DNA of 26,601 nucleotides from an uncultured Faecalibacterium sp. (GTDB taxonomy: Bacteria > Bacillota > Clostridia > Oscillospirales > Ruminococcaceae). Positions 1-7,043 of the stretch are shown here, piece after piece. Under the pieces are notes generated by a model, which worked only from the letters and a program-made list of their open reading frames with translations, did not search any database and was not told where the DNA came from. Where the stretch lies: assembly GCA_934525325.1 (NCBI GenBank), contig CAKSZE010000020.1, positions 1 through 26,601 of the forward strand, read 5' to 3'. The number at the start of each line of letters is the position of its first letter. Position 1 is the first letter of the stretch. Both the position numbers and the translations under genes were made by a program.

Positions 1-528
1 CTGTACAAGGGCAAAAGCATCAAGGGCGTGCGCGCCCACAAGATCGTGGAAAGCGGCCTTGCACAGGTGCCGGAGGGGCGCCATGTGTTCTTGCACATGA
101 CAGTGGACGAGAACCTTGATATGGGCGCTTACACCCAGCCCGCTTCCACCATTGCCGCCAACAAGGAAAAGGTGTTTACCCTGTTCCCCCGCCTGAAGGA
201 GCGCCGCAAGCAGCTGGCGGGCACCATGTCCGGCGGCGAGCAGCAGATGCTTGCCATGGGGCGTGCGCTCATGAGCAACGCTTCCATGCTGATGCTGGAC
301 GAGCCTTCTATGGGTCTTTCGCCGCTGCTGGTGCAGGAGATCTTTGACATCATCCGCGACATCCACAAAGAGGGCATGACCATCCTGCTGGTGGAGCAGA
401 ACGCGCAGATGGCGCTTTCGGTGGCTGACCGCGCCTATGTGCTGGAGACCGGCCGCGTGGTCATGGACGGCACCGGTGCCGAGCTGCTGACCAACGAGCG
501 CGTCCGCAGCGCCTATCTGGGCGGGTAA
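1..528 (+). CDS. livF: Branched-chain amino acid ABC transporter ATP-binding protein (LivF type), 5' truncated
   Basis: The frame is open from the first base, so the gene starts upstream of the window; 175 residues remain of a family usually about 235 long. The P-loop (Walker A) lies in the missing part. Seen here: the ABC signature MSGGEQQMLAMGRAL at about residues 76-90 of the fragment, Walker B LMLDEP at 97-102, the D-loop SMGLSP, and LLVEQN in place of the usual H-loop histidine, which is typical of LivF. The protein would power uptake of leucine, isoleucine and valine (or another amide substrate) at the inner face of the membrane with LivG, LivH, LivM and a binding protein, presumably encoded upstream. 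It is the last gene of its unit, since a strong terminator follows the stop. Family assignment is firm; the substrate is inferred. Confidence 0.9.
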   Translation: MYKGKSIKGVRAHKIVESGLAQVPEGRHVFLHMTVDENLDMGAYTQPASTIAANKEKVFTLFPRLKERRKQLAGTMSGGEQQMLAMGRALMSNASMLMLDEPSMGLSPLLVQEIFDIIRDIHKEGMTILLVEQNAQMALSVADRAYVLETGRVVMDGTGAELLTNERVRSAYLGG

Positions 529-548
529 ACGGAAAAATAGTTTGATTT

Positions 549-589
549 GCAGTTCCGAAACGCCCATGGGCGTTTCGGAACTGCTTTTT
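549..589 (+). terminator. Rho-independent terminator after livF
   Basis: A perfect 16-bp stem (549-564 with 569-584) closes a CATG tetraloop and is followed by five T residues at 585-589. It lies 20 bases after the livF stop. The 16-4-16 geometry matches the family B hairpins elsewhere in the window. Confidence 0.9.
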
Positions 590-600
590 CCTGTTATCAC

Positions 601-628
601 TTTACTTTCGTAAAAAATTGTGCCATAA
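601..628 (+). promoter_or_regulatory. Probable promoter of asnA
   Basis: TTTACT at 601-606 (4 of 6 to the -35 consensus), a 16-bp spacer, then CATAAT at 623-628 (5 of 6 to -10). It lies just after the livF terminator and about 85 bases before the asnA start. The predicted leader holds two small hairpins, 644-658 and 660-684. Confidence 0.5.
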
Positions 629-713
629 TGGGTGCAGTATTCCGGCTTTGCAAAAGCCACGCCCCGGCTCGGGAAAGCGGGGCGCAAACCACACAGAATG
701 AGGGGTAAACGTT

Positions 714-1727
714 ATGAGCAAGATCATCATCCCGGCAAACTACAAACCCGCGCTGAACCTGTACGACACCCAGCGCGCCATCGGCACGGTGAAGCGGCTG
801 TTCGCCGATACCCTGTGCGCTACGCTGAATCTGTACCGCGTGTCTGCACCGCTGTTTCTGGAGGCTTCCACCGGCCTGAACGACGATTTGAACGGCGTGG
901 AGCGCAAGGTGACTTTTGACATCAAGGACAGCGGCACCGAAGCACAGGTGGTGCAGTCGCTGGCAAAGTGGAAGCGTCAGGCACTGAAGGACTACGATTT
1001 CCATGCGGGCAAGGGCCTGTACTGCGATATGAACGCCATCCGCCGGGACGAGGAACTGGACAACCTCCACTCGGTCTATGTGGACCAGTGGGACTGGGAA
1101 AAGATTATCACAGTAGAGGACCGCAACGAGACCTACCTGAAAAACGTGGTGCGCTGCATCGTGTCTGCGGTGTGCGCCACCGAGATGAACCTGCACGCCA
1201 TGTTCCCCCAACTGCAGGATCTGCCCCTGCACACCCCCAACGTGACCTTTGTCACCACGCAGGAACTGGAGGACAAGTACCCGGATCTGACCCCGAAGGA
1301 GCGGGAGAACGCCTTTGTCAAGGAGAACGGCACCACCTTCCTGATGAAGATCGGTGCACCCCTGCGCAGCGGCAAGCCCCACGACGGCCGCGCCCCGGAC
1401 TATGACGACTGGGATCTGAACGGCGACCTGCTGTTCTGGAACGACCCGCTGCAGTGCAGCTACGAGCTGAGCAGCATGGGCATCCGCGTCAGCCCGGAGA
1501 GCATGGATAAGCAGCTGACCATGGCGGGCTGCGACGACCGCCGCGCCCTGCCCTTCCACAAGGCAGTGCTGGCTGGCGAACTGCCCTACACCATCGGCGG
1601 CGGCATCGGTCAGAGCCGCCTGTGTATGCTGCTGCTGGGCAGTGTCCACATCGGCGAGGTTCAGGCCAGCGTCTGGGACAAGGCCACCCGCGAAGCCTGC
1701 GCCAAGGCCGGCATCCCGCTGCTATAA
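714..1727 (+). CDS. asnA: Aspartate--ammonia ligase (asparagine synthetase A)
   Basis: 337 residues, close to the usual 330 of AsnA. It makes asparagine from aspartate, ammonia and ATP in the cytoplasm through an aspartyl-AMP intermediate. The family is related to class II aspartyl-tRNA synthetases. Seen here: the N-terminal region IIIPANYKPALNLYDTQRAI, the central ITVEDRN segment, and the C-terminal GGGIGQSR at residues 295-302, which corresponds to class II motif 3 with its ATP-binding arginine. ATG at 714 is preceded by AGGGG at 701-705. The gene stands alone: a terminator precedes its promoter, and a bidirectional terminator separates it from the convergent degV-family gene. No truncation or missing motif was noticed. 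Confidence 0.96.
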   Translation: MSKIIIPANYKPALNLYDTQRAIGTVKRLFADTLCATLNLYRVSAPLFLEASTGLNDDLNGVERKVTFDIKDSGTEAQVVQSLAKWKRQALKDYDFHAGKGLYCDMNAIRRDEELDNLHSVYVDQWDWEKIITVEDRNETYLKNVVRCIVSAVCATEMNLHAMFPQLQDLPLHTPNVTFVTTQELEDKYPDLTPKERENAFVKENGTTFLMKIGAPLRSGKPHDGRAPDYDDWDLNGDLLFWNDPLQCSYELSSMGIRVSPESMDKQLTMAGCDDRRALPFHKAVLAGELPYTIGGGIGQSRLCMLLLGSVHIGEVQASVWDKATREACAKAGIPLL

Positions 1728-1762
1728 GTATTTTTGATTTCGCTTTTTCTTTTATAAAAACC

Positions 1763-1802
1763 AAGAAGGGACAGCCCGCAGGCTGTCCCTTCTTCTGTTT
1801 TA
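1763..1802. terminator. Bidirectional terminator between asnA and the degV-family gene
   Basis: A 14-bp perfect stem (1763-1776 with 1781-1794) with a CGCA loop. On the plus strand it is followed by CTGTTTTA; on the minus strand the downstream side is GGTTTTTATAAAAG. It sits between two convergent genes and can serve both. Confidence 0.85.
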
Positions 1803-1809
1803 TATCCTA

Positions 1810-2712
1810 TTAGTTCTGCTTTTTCCAGCGGCGCATGACGCCCATGCCCAGCGCATAGGGGCCGGTGTGCACCGCGATGGTGCAGCCGATCTGCAACAGC
1901 CCCACCTCGCACTGTGCGCCGGGGTACTTGGCGCGCAGGGCGGCACGGGTCTGCATCCACAGACGCTTGCCTTCATCGGCATCGTAGCCGTAGCCCACCG
2001 TAATACGGTAGTCGTCCGGGGTGCCGCCGTGGGCATCCAGATAGTTCATCAGCTGTTCCAGCGCCTTTTCAAAGCTCTTCTGGCGGCCGCGGGCTACGCC
2101 GCCGGAGAAGATCTCGCCCTCCTTGAACAGGATCATGGGCTTGAGCCCCAGCATATTGGCGGCGCGTCCGGTCACCTTGCCGATGCGCCCGCCCTTGATG
2201 AGGTAGTCCAGATCACCCACGGTGAAGAAGATCTGATTGGTGGATTTTTCCGCTTCCAGCCATGTCACAGTCTCGTCCAGCGTGCAGCCTGCGTCCCGCA
2301 TGGCCACGGCGTTTTCCACCATGGTGGATTCGGTCACGGTGGCAGCGGCAGAGTCGATGACCTCGATGCGGGCATCGGGGTAGTCCTCCAGCACCAGATC
2401 CCGGGCGTTGCGGGCGCTGCCCACGCAGCCGCTCATCTTGCCGGTGAACACCAGACACAGTACATCCCGACCCGCCTCGGCGTGTGCGCGGAAGGTCTTT
2501 TCAAAGTCCTCGATGGAGGCCAGACTGGTCTTGGGGTAGGCCGCCGGGTTATCTACCATGAACTGATAGAAGTCCCGCACGGGGATCTCCAGCCCTTCCT
2601 TGCGGTAATGCTCGCCGTCCAGCGATACATAAAAGGGCACGACCTCGATGCCAAGCTGCTTGGCGGTGTCCAGCGTCAGGTCGCAGGCGCTGTCGGTAAT
2701 GATATCAAACAT
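1810..2712 (-). CDS. DegV family (fatty-acid-binding) protein
   Basis: 300 residues, a normal DegV length. DegV/FakB proteins bind a fatty acid and, in Firmicutes with a FakA kinase, present it for phosphorylation so that exogenous fatty acids enter phospholipids. Seen here: the opening FDIITDSACDL (the DSxxDL signature, residues 7-12), KTSLAS at 61-66, TGKMSGCVGSARNA in place of the usual SGTYQSA-type motif, and the conserved GGRIGKVTG. ATG at 2712 has AGGAAG 8 bases upstream. The gene lies 48 bases after the purA stop on the same strand with no terminator between, so the two are probably cotranscribed. Whether this copy is a true FakB cannot be told without a fakA partner, which is not in the window. 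Confidence 0.9.
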   Translation of the reverse strand: MFDIITDSACDLTLDTAKQLGIEVVPFYVSLDGEHYRKEGLEIPVRDFYQFMVDNPAAYPKTSLASIEDFEKTFRAHAEAGRDVLCLVFTGKMSGCVGSARNARDLVLEDYPDARIEVIDSAAATVTESTMVENAVAMRDAGCTLDETVTWLEAEKSTNQIFFTVGDLDYLIKGGRIGKVTGRAANMLGLKPMILFKEGEIFSGGVARGRQKSFEKALEQLMNYLDAHGGTPDDYRITVGYGYDADEGKRLWMQTRAALRAKYPGAQCEVGLLQIGCTIAVHTGPYALGMGVMRRWKKQN

Positions 2713-2760
2713 CTGTGACGCTTCCTTTTCTGAAACTCGGGGGCTGCTTTTGGCGGCAGC

Positions 2761-4053
2761 TCAGCCGCGGTGGATGTAGGCTTCGCGCTCTGCGCCCACC
2801 GAGATATAGGTGATCTTGCAGCCCACAGCCTTTTCCAGATACTCCACATAATCGCGGGTCTGCTGGGGCAGATCCTCCCACTTGCGGGCTGCGGTGATAT
2901 CGCAGTGCCAGCCGGGCAGATACTCCACCACGGGCTGTGCGGTATCCAGTGCCTCACCCATGGGGAAGCGGGTAGTGGTGGTGCCGTCGGTCAGCTTGTA
3001 AGCGGTGACCATGGGGATCTTTTCCATGTAGTCCAGCACGTCCAGCAGAGTCAGAGCGACCTCGTCGCAGCCCTGGCAGAACACGCCGTAGCGGCTTGCC
3101 ACCAGATCGATGGGGCCCACGCGGCGGGGACGGCCGGTGGCTGCGCCGTACTCGTGGCCAGCCTCACGCAGGGCGTGCTTCTCTTCCTCGGTCATGGCCA
3201 GCTCGGCGGTGAAGGGGCCGTCGCCCACGCAGGAGGAGTAGGCCTTCATGACGCCGATGGAGTTGTGCAGCTTGTGGCCGGGGATGCCGGCACCGATAGG
3301 TGCATAAGCACCGATGACGTTGGAGGAGGTGGTGTAGGGGTAGATGCCGAAGTCGATATCGCGCAGGGCGCCCAGCTGTGCCTCAAACAGCACCTTCTTA
3401 CCGGCGGCGTCGGCATCGGCCAGATACTGACCCACATCGCAGATATAGTCCTTGAAGATGGCGGCATACTTTTCGAGCCAGTTCCACATCTCGTCCACGC
3501 TGATGGGTGCTGCGTTGTAGCTGCCCTCCATGACCAGATTCTTGGAATCCACCATGGTGACCAGACGCTTCTTCACAGCGTCGTCCAGATGCAGCAGGTC
3601 GCCCATGCGCAGGGTCTTTTTCATGTACTTGTCGCCGTAAGCGTAGGCAATGCCGCGCTTGGTGGAGCCGAACTGTGCGCCGGTCTTGGACAGGCGTGCT
3701 TCCTCCAGACCATCCTGCTCCACATGGTAGGGCATGGTGATGGTTGCGCGGTCGGAGATCTTCAGGTTCGCCGGGGTGATCTCAATGCCCTGCTCGCGCA
3801 GCTTATTGATCTCGCCGTCCAGATGATGCGGGTCGATGACCATGCCGTTGCCCATAACGCAGACGACATTGGGGCGCAGGATGCCGGAGGGCAGCAGGTT
3901 CAGCACGAACTTGCCGCGCTCGTTTTTAACGGTATGGCCTGCGTTGTTGCCGCCCTGATACCGTGCAACGATGTCGTACTCCTGGCTGATCAGGTCGACC
4001 ATGCGGCCCTTGCCCTCATCGCCCCAGTTGATACCCGTAATTGCAGTAAGCAT
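2761..4053 (-). CDS. purA: Adenylosuccinate synthetase
   Basis: 430 residues from the ATG at 4053, matching the E. coli length of about 432. It catalyses GTP-dependent joining of IMP and aspartate, the first committed step to AMP. Seen here: GDEGKG at 11-16 with the catalytic Asp12, GGNNAGHT at 34-41 with the catalytic His40, and a TGRPRRVGPIDL segment in the IMP-binding region. The frame stays open a further 49 codons upstream, but the start at 4053 gives the canonical N-terminus and has AGAGG about 10 bases before it, while the extension covers the leader and promoter. A consensus promoter lies about 120 bases upstream. The degV-family gene follows in the same probable operon. Confidence 0.97.
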   Translation of the reverse strand: MLTAITGINWGDEGKGRMVDLISQEYDIVARYQGGNNAGHTVKNERGKFVLNLLPSGILRPNVVCVMGNGMVIDPHHLDGEINKLREQGIEITPANLKISDRATITMPYHVEQDGLEEARLSKTGAQFGSTKRGIAYAYGDKYMKKTLRMGDLLHLDDAVKKRLVTMVDSKNLVMEGSYNAAPISVDEMWNWLEKYAAIFKDYICDVGQYLADADAAGKKVLFEAQLGALRDIDFGIYPYTTSSNVIGAYAPIGAGIPGHKLHNSIGVMKAYSSCVGDGPFTAELAMTEEEKHALREAGHEYGAATGRPRRVGPIDLVASRYGVFCQGCDEVALTLLDVLDYMEKIPMVTAYKLTDGTTTTRFPMGEALDTAQPVVEYLPGWHCDITAARKWEDLPQQTRDYVEYLEKAVGCKITYISVGAEREAYIHRG

Positions 4054-4171
4054 AATAAATGACCTCTTTATCCTTTTTTCAAAAGACAGCCTTTTCCGTG
4101 CACCTTGCCCGGGATACGCTACCTTGGGTAAAACGCACCGGCTCGCTGCCCTTGCGGCACGCACCAATGCT

Positions 4172-4200
4172 ATTATAGTATAGCACAGTCTGCCGCGCAA
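4172..4200 (-). promoter_or_regulatory. Promoter of the purA-degV unit
   Basis: Read on the minus strand: TTGCGC (4200-4195), 17-bp spacer, TATAAT (4177-4172). The predicted start of transcription is near 4165, leaving a leader of about 110 bases before purA. The leader can form small hairpins, but I recognise no known riboswitch in it. Confidence 0.7.
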
Positions 4201-4247
4201 AAAAAGGGGGAATGCACCTTTTTGCGGCAGTTCCCTTCGGCATAAGA

Positions 4248-4412
4248 CGATTTTGGATGTGTGCTATGCTGCGCAGCAGCTGCCGTTTGCCTTTACGACC
4301 CCACCCGTGAAAATGGCATACCGGAGCGTCCGCAGACGCTCCGGTATGCCGAAATTTAAAATATTCTTTCCGCTGAATATGCGCAAAGCAGCGCGGCGCG
4401 CATTCAAAATCG
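4248..4412 (-). repeat. Family B palindromic repeat, copy 1 (complete, with terminal inverted repeats)
   Basis: This 165-base element starts with CGATTTTGGATG and ends with the inverse of CGATTTTGAATG, so it has imperfect inverted ends. Read on the minus strand it has a left arm with CAGCGGAAAG, a perfect 16-bp stem (4350-4335 with 4330-4315) around a 4-nt loop, then TTTTCACGGGTGGGG. Four other copies share this layout. It fills most of the gap between the purA promoter and the DUF896 gene; no gene was seen there. Confidence 0.8.
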
Positions 4413-4419
4413 TCTGCCC

Positions 4420-4644
4420 TCAGCTGCGCTCCCCGGTCAGGTCGGTGCGGCGGGTCACCTTATGGATGGTGCCGTCCGGCTCCTGAATGGACGTGCGCTC
4501 CAGCTGGCTGCGCAGGCTGGCCTTGATGTCGGCCAGATACTCCTGCCGCAGCGTCTGCTGCTCAGCCTTTTCGGCCTCGGTCAGGCCGGTGGTCTTGCTC
4601 TTTTTGGCCAGCGCATTGATGCGGGCGATCTTTTCTTCCGTCAT
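4420..4644 (-). CDS. DUF896 family small protein (YnzC-like)
   Basis: 74 residues, typical of DUF896. Seen here: the N-terminal MTEEKIARINALAKKSK, the GLTEAEKAEQQTLRQEYL helical hairpin (about residues 20-37), and SLRSQLERTSI (about 43-53), all hallmark segments of the family. The B. subtilis member YnzC is a small cytoplasmic helical hairpin whose molecular role is not settled. ATG at 4644 has AGGAGG 8 bases upstream, so the start is secure. Its promoter overlaps the oppositely directed queH promoter. The stop lies 8 bases from the end of a family B repeat, whose hairpin could act as its terminator (inference). Confidence 0.9.
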   Translation of the reverse strand: MTEEKIARINALAKKSKTTGLTEAEKAEQQTLRQEYLADIKASLRSQLERTSIQEPDGTIHKVTRRTDLTGERS

Positions 4645-4676
4645 GGGGGGAACCTCCTGTATTTCATCGTAAAATA

Positions 4677-4706
4677 TGCTATAATGTAGGTAAGACCATT
4701 ATAGCA
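4677..4706. promoter_or_regulatory. Overlapping face-to-face extended -10 promoters in a palindrome (DUF896 / queH)
   Basis: TGCTATAATG at 4677-4686 and its exact reverse complement CATTATAGCA at 4697-4706 form a 10-bp inverted repeat with a 10-base spacer. Each arm is a TGN-TATAAT extended -10 element, the left reading toward queH and the right toward the DUF896 gene. Predicted starts fall in the same few bases (about 4691-4692), so each transcript would run through the other's -10. The palindrome could also be an operator. Confidence 0.65.
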
Positions 4707-4719
4707 AAGGATGATACCA

Positions 4720-5340
4720 ATGGCAACACAACGCAACTATGCCCAGCAGATGGACGCCGTGCTGGCAGGGCTTGGCGATACCCGCCCGCGCCTTTTGCTC
4801 CACGCCTGCTGCGGCCCCTGCTCCAGTGCCGTGCTGGAACAGTTGTGCCGGTATTTTGAGATCACGGTGCTGTACTACAACCCCAACACATGGCCTGCGG
4901 CAGAGTACCACCGCCGGGGCGAGGAACTGCAGAAGTTTGTGGCGGCAGCCCACCCGCTGGGGGTGACCGTGGTGGAGGACACTTACGACCCGCAGCAGTT
5001 CTACACCGCCGTAGCCGGGCTGGAAAACGAGCCGGAGCGCGGCAGCCGCTGCACCGTCTGCTACCGGCTGCGGATGCGCCGCGCGGCGCAGTACGCCCGG
5101 GACAACGGCTTTGACTGGTTCACCACCACCCTGTCCATCAGCCCCCATAAGGACGCCGCCCGCATCAACGCCATCGGGCAGGAGCTGGAGGCAGAGTTCG
5201 GGGTAAAGCATCTGCCCTCGGACTTCAAAAAGCACAACGGCTACCTGCGCAGCCTTCAGCTTTCGGAGCAGTACGGCCTGTACCGGCAGGACTACTGCGG
5301 CTGCGAGTTCAGCGCAAAAGCACGCGGCATTGAGGGGTAG
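4720..5340 (+). CDS. queH: Epoxyqueuosine reductase QueH (DUF208 family)
   Basis: 206 residues from ATG 4720, the usual QueH size. QueH removes the epoxide oxygen from epoxyqueuosine in tRNA, the last step of queuosine synthesis, using an Fe-S cluster; it replaces QueG non-homologously. Seen here: HACCGPCS at 28-35 with Cys30 and Cys31, YYNPNTWP at 52-59, CTVC at 111-114, the TTTLSISPHK segment at 136-144, and CGC at 193-195. These cysteine sets are the expected metal ligands. An in-frame ATG at 4711 would add three residues, but AAAGGA at 4706-4711 lies 8 bases before 4720, so that start is preferred. Its promoter is shared face-to-face with the DUF896 gene. A family B repeat follows and may end the transcript. 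Confidence 0.93.
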   Translation: MATQRNYAQQMDAVLAGLGDTRPRLLLHACCGPCSSAVLEQLCRYFEITVLYYNPNTWPAAEYHRRGEELQKFVAAAHPLGVTVVEDTYDPQQFYTAVAGLENEPERGSRCTVCYRLRMRRAAQYARDNGFDWFTTTLSISPHKDAARINAIGQELEAEFGVKHLPSDFKKHNGYLRSLQLSEQYGLYRQDYCGCEFSAKARGIEG

Positions 5341-5353
5341 GGGTAACGAAAAA

Positions 5354-5471
5354 CGATTTGAAATATCCTCCGCTGCGCTCTGGATATTATCAGCGGAATC
5401 AATATTTATAATTTCGGGGTTCAGAAACGCCTGCGGGCGTTTCTGAACCCCATTTTCACGGGTGGGGTTTG
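5354..5471 (+). repeat. Family B palindromic repeat, copy 2 (right end lost)
   Basis: It begins with CGATTTGAAAT, has CAGCGGAA in the left arm, then a perfect 16-bp stem (5416-5431 with 5436-5451) around TGCG, then ATTTTCACGGGTGGGG. The right terminal arm is absent because a family A element begins directly at about 5476. It lies 13 bases after queH and may terminate it. Confidence 0.8.
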
Positions 5472-5475
5472 GAAC

Positions 5476-5545
5476 GAACTCCCTCAGTCAAAACCTGACG
5501 GTTTTGCCAGCTCCCTCGGAGAGGGAGCCTTTGGCATGGCAGGAA
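5476..5545 (+). repeat. Family A half-element
   Basis: It begins with GAACTCCCTCAGTC. Two hairpins follow: CAAAACC/GGTTTTG (5489-5495 with 5500-5506) and GCTCCCTC/GAGGGAGC (5510-5517 with 5521-5528), then TTTGGC. The same string of features occurs at 25133 and 26418. No matching inverted right end was found nearby, so this looks like half of an element. Confidence 0.7.
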
Positions 5546-5584
5546 AGTTTCTTGTTGCCTTTGATACTTTAAAATAGGGCTAAC

Positions 5585-5757
5585 GGCGTGCGCCCTCTCC
5601 GTCATCGCTGCGCGATACCACCTCTCCCAAAGGGAGAGGCAAGAGCACTGCCGGGAACTTTCTCATTGCACTTAAAACTTCAGCAACGAGCCTTAGACCT
5701 TGGCTCTCCCTTTGGGAGAGCTGGCGCGGGAGCGCCTGAGAGGGCGTGCGCAGCGGC
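5585..5757. mobile_element. MITE-like family A variant with inverted ends
   Basis: The left end GCGTGCGCCCTCTC (from 5586) is matched in inverse by GAGAGGGCGTGCGC at 5738-5751, and each end carries an internal CTCTCCC-AAA-GGGAGAG hairpin (5622-5638 and 5703-5719). It has no coding capacity. It lies directly downstream of the MFS gene (minus strand), whose stop is at 5761-5763, and could affect that gene's 3' end. Confidence 0.65.
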
Positions 5758-5760
5758 ACA

Positions 5761-6900
5761 TCATTCCTCCGGCAGTCTTGCCACCAGAATGGTAAAGACC
5801 ACCAGACCCACGCAGGGTACGATGTTGGACGCCATACCAGCGGCAAGCCCTGCGCGCTCGGCCACGATGCCGATGACCCACGGCATCAGGATGGCACCGC
5901 TGGAAGCCACCGGCAGCATGATGCCCATGCTGGTCACGCTGGTCATGCGGCCTGCGCTGGCCACGGCGGTGGGGTTCAGCCCGGACATGGAGATGGCAAA
6001 GGCGAACAGCAGCAGGATGGCTGCGCCCTGCGTGTGCGCCATGACCAGCAGCACATAGAACACGGTGCACAGCACGCTCATGCCCACCATGGCCTTGCGG
6101 GGATTTTTTAAGGGGAACACAAAGGCAATGAGCAGCCGTCCCACCAGCGTAGCGCCCCACATCACAGTGACGGTGTAGGCCGCCAGCGTGCCAGCAATGA
6201 TGCCGCTGCCCTTGAAGTAGGTCACCATCCAGCCGTTGACGCTCTGCTCGGCGGCATTCTGGAAAAACAGCAGACCGGTCAGCAGCCAGAAGCGGGCAGA
6301 GCGCAGAAAGCTCCAGTCGATGGCTTCCTTCTCGGCACTGCTTTTGCTCTTTCCGCCGCGCAGCGGGGTAAAGACGTATACCAGCCAGAGCAAAAGGCCC
6401 ATGGCCGCCAGCAAAAACACGGCCAGCTCGGTGCTTACCCGGGCTGCTGCCGCGATGAGGAAGGGGCACAGCAGTGCGCCGCAGGCGTAGCAGCTGTGCA
6501 TCAGGTTCATGCCCCGGGTGCGGTCGGCAGAGTTGTCGCTGACCAGAATGGTACAGGTATTGATAACGCTGCCCTTAGCGATGCCCACCACAAAAAAGGC
6601 CGCTGCCAGCAGCGCCACTGCACCGGTCAGCCCCATGACGGCGTAGCCCACCGCGTAGCCGATGGTCAGCAGCAGCACGCTGCGCTTCATGCCCAGTGCA
6701 CTGGGCAGCATCCCCATCAGCAGCCCTGCCAGCAGGTTGCCCACGCTCATCAGGGAGAGCAGCGTACCGGTCATACCGTAGGCAAAGCCATAGCGCTCCT
6801 GCAGCAGGCTGACCACCACACCTGCGCTGATGGCGCAGATGCCGCTGAAGAAAAAGGTCGCAAAGCCCGCATTGCGCAGGCGCATGTTCTGTTGTTCCAT
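5761..6900 (-). CDS. Major facilitator superfamily transporter
   Basis: 379 residues with about 12 hydrophobic segments, the normal MFS architecture. The first transmembrane region is NAGFATFFFSGICAISAGVV; a loop between helices 2 and 3 (SALGMKRSVLL) is a degenerate form of the MFS motif A. A polar central loop with GGKSKSSAEKEAIDW divides two six-helix halves, and helix 4 holds ALLAAAFFVVGIAKGS. The protein would be a proton-linked secondary carrier in the cytoplasmic membrane; the substrate is unknown. ATG at 6900 has AAGGAGAGG just upstream. The gene is downstream of, and on the same strand as, the ligase-carrier-condensation operon, but a terminator at 6987-7019 separates them. It could be the exporter of that pathway's product (inference only). 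Confidence 0.85.
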   Translation of the reverse strand: MEQQNMRLRNAGFATFFFSGICAISAGVVVSLLQERYGFAYGMTGTLLSLMSVGNLLAGLLMGMLPSALGMKRSVLLLTIGYAVGYAVMGLTGAVALLAAAFFVVGIAKGSVINTCTILVSDNSADRTRGMNLMHSCYACGALLCPFLIAAAARVSTELAVFLLAAMGLLLWLVYVFTPLRGGKSKSSAEKEAIDWSFLRSARFWLLTGLLFFQNAAEQSVNGWMVTYFKGSGIIAGTLAAYTVTVMWGATLVGRLLIAFVFPLKNPRKAMVGMSVLCTVFYVLLVMAHTQGAAILLLFAFAISMSGLNPTAVASAGRMTSVTSMGIMLPVASSGAILMPWVIGIVAERAGLAAGMASNIVPCVGLVVFTILVARLPEE

Positions 6901-6986
6901 GGTGTTCCTCTCCTTGCAGAAATATCCTTTCTTTATTTAACCATTTTTTCACAGCTTTGCAACCGGATTTTCTTCTAAAACACAGC

Positions 6987-7019
6987 AAAAAAGCTGCCGC
7001 ACAAAAACGTGCAACAGCC
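6987..7019 (-). terminator. Terminator of the ligase-carrier-condensation operon
   Basis: On the minus strand an 11-bp stem with one mismatch and a wobble (7019-7009 with 7002-6992) is followed by a T run (6992-6987). It lies 25 bases after the stop of the condensation-domain gene. Confidence 0.75.
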
Positions 7020-7043
7020 TTTTGCTTTTACAATATGTATTTC

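Noticed and set aside
4060..4170. A ykkC/PRPP-type riboswitch in the purA leader
   Set aside because: Only loose similarity to a few bases of the consensus; the conserved core could not be aligned.
4054..4200. A 49-codon N-terminal extension of purA
   Set aside because: It would cover the promoter and leader, and the normal PurA N-terminus begins at 4053 with a suitable ribosome binding site.
4253..4486. Short frames across the family B repeat near 4.3 kb
   Set aside because: They run through a palindromic repeat and lack family similarity and start signals.
5476..5757. A CRISPR array in the repeat-rich stretch
   Set aside because: The repeats are inverted and irregular with no uniform spacers, and no cas genes are present.
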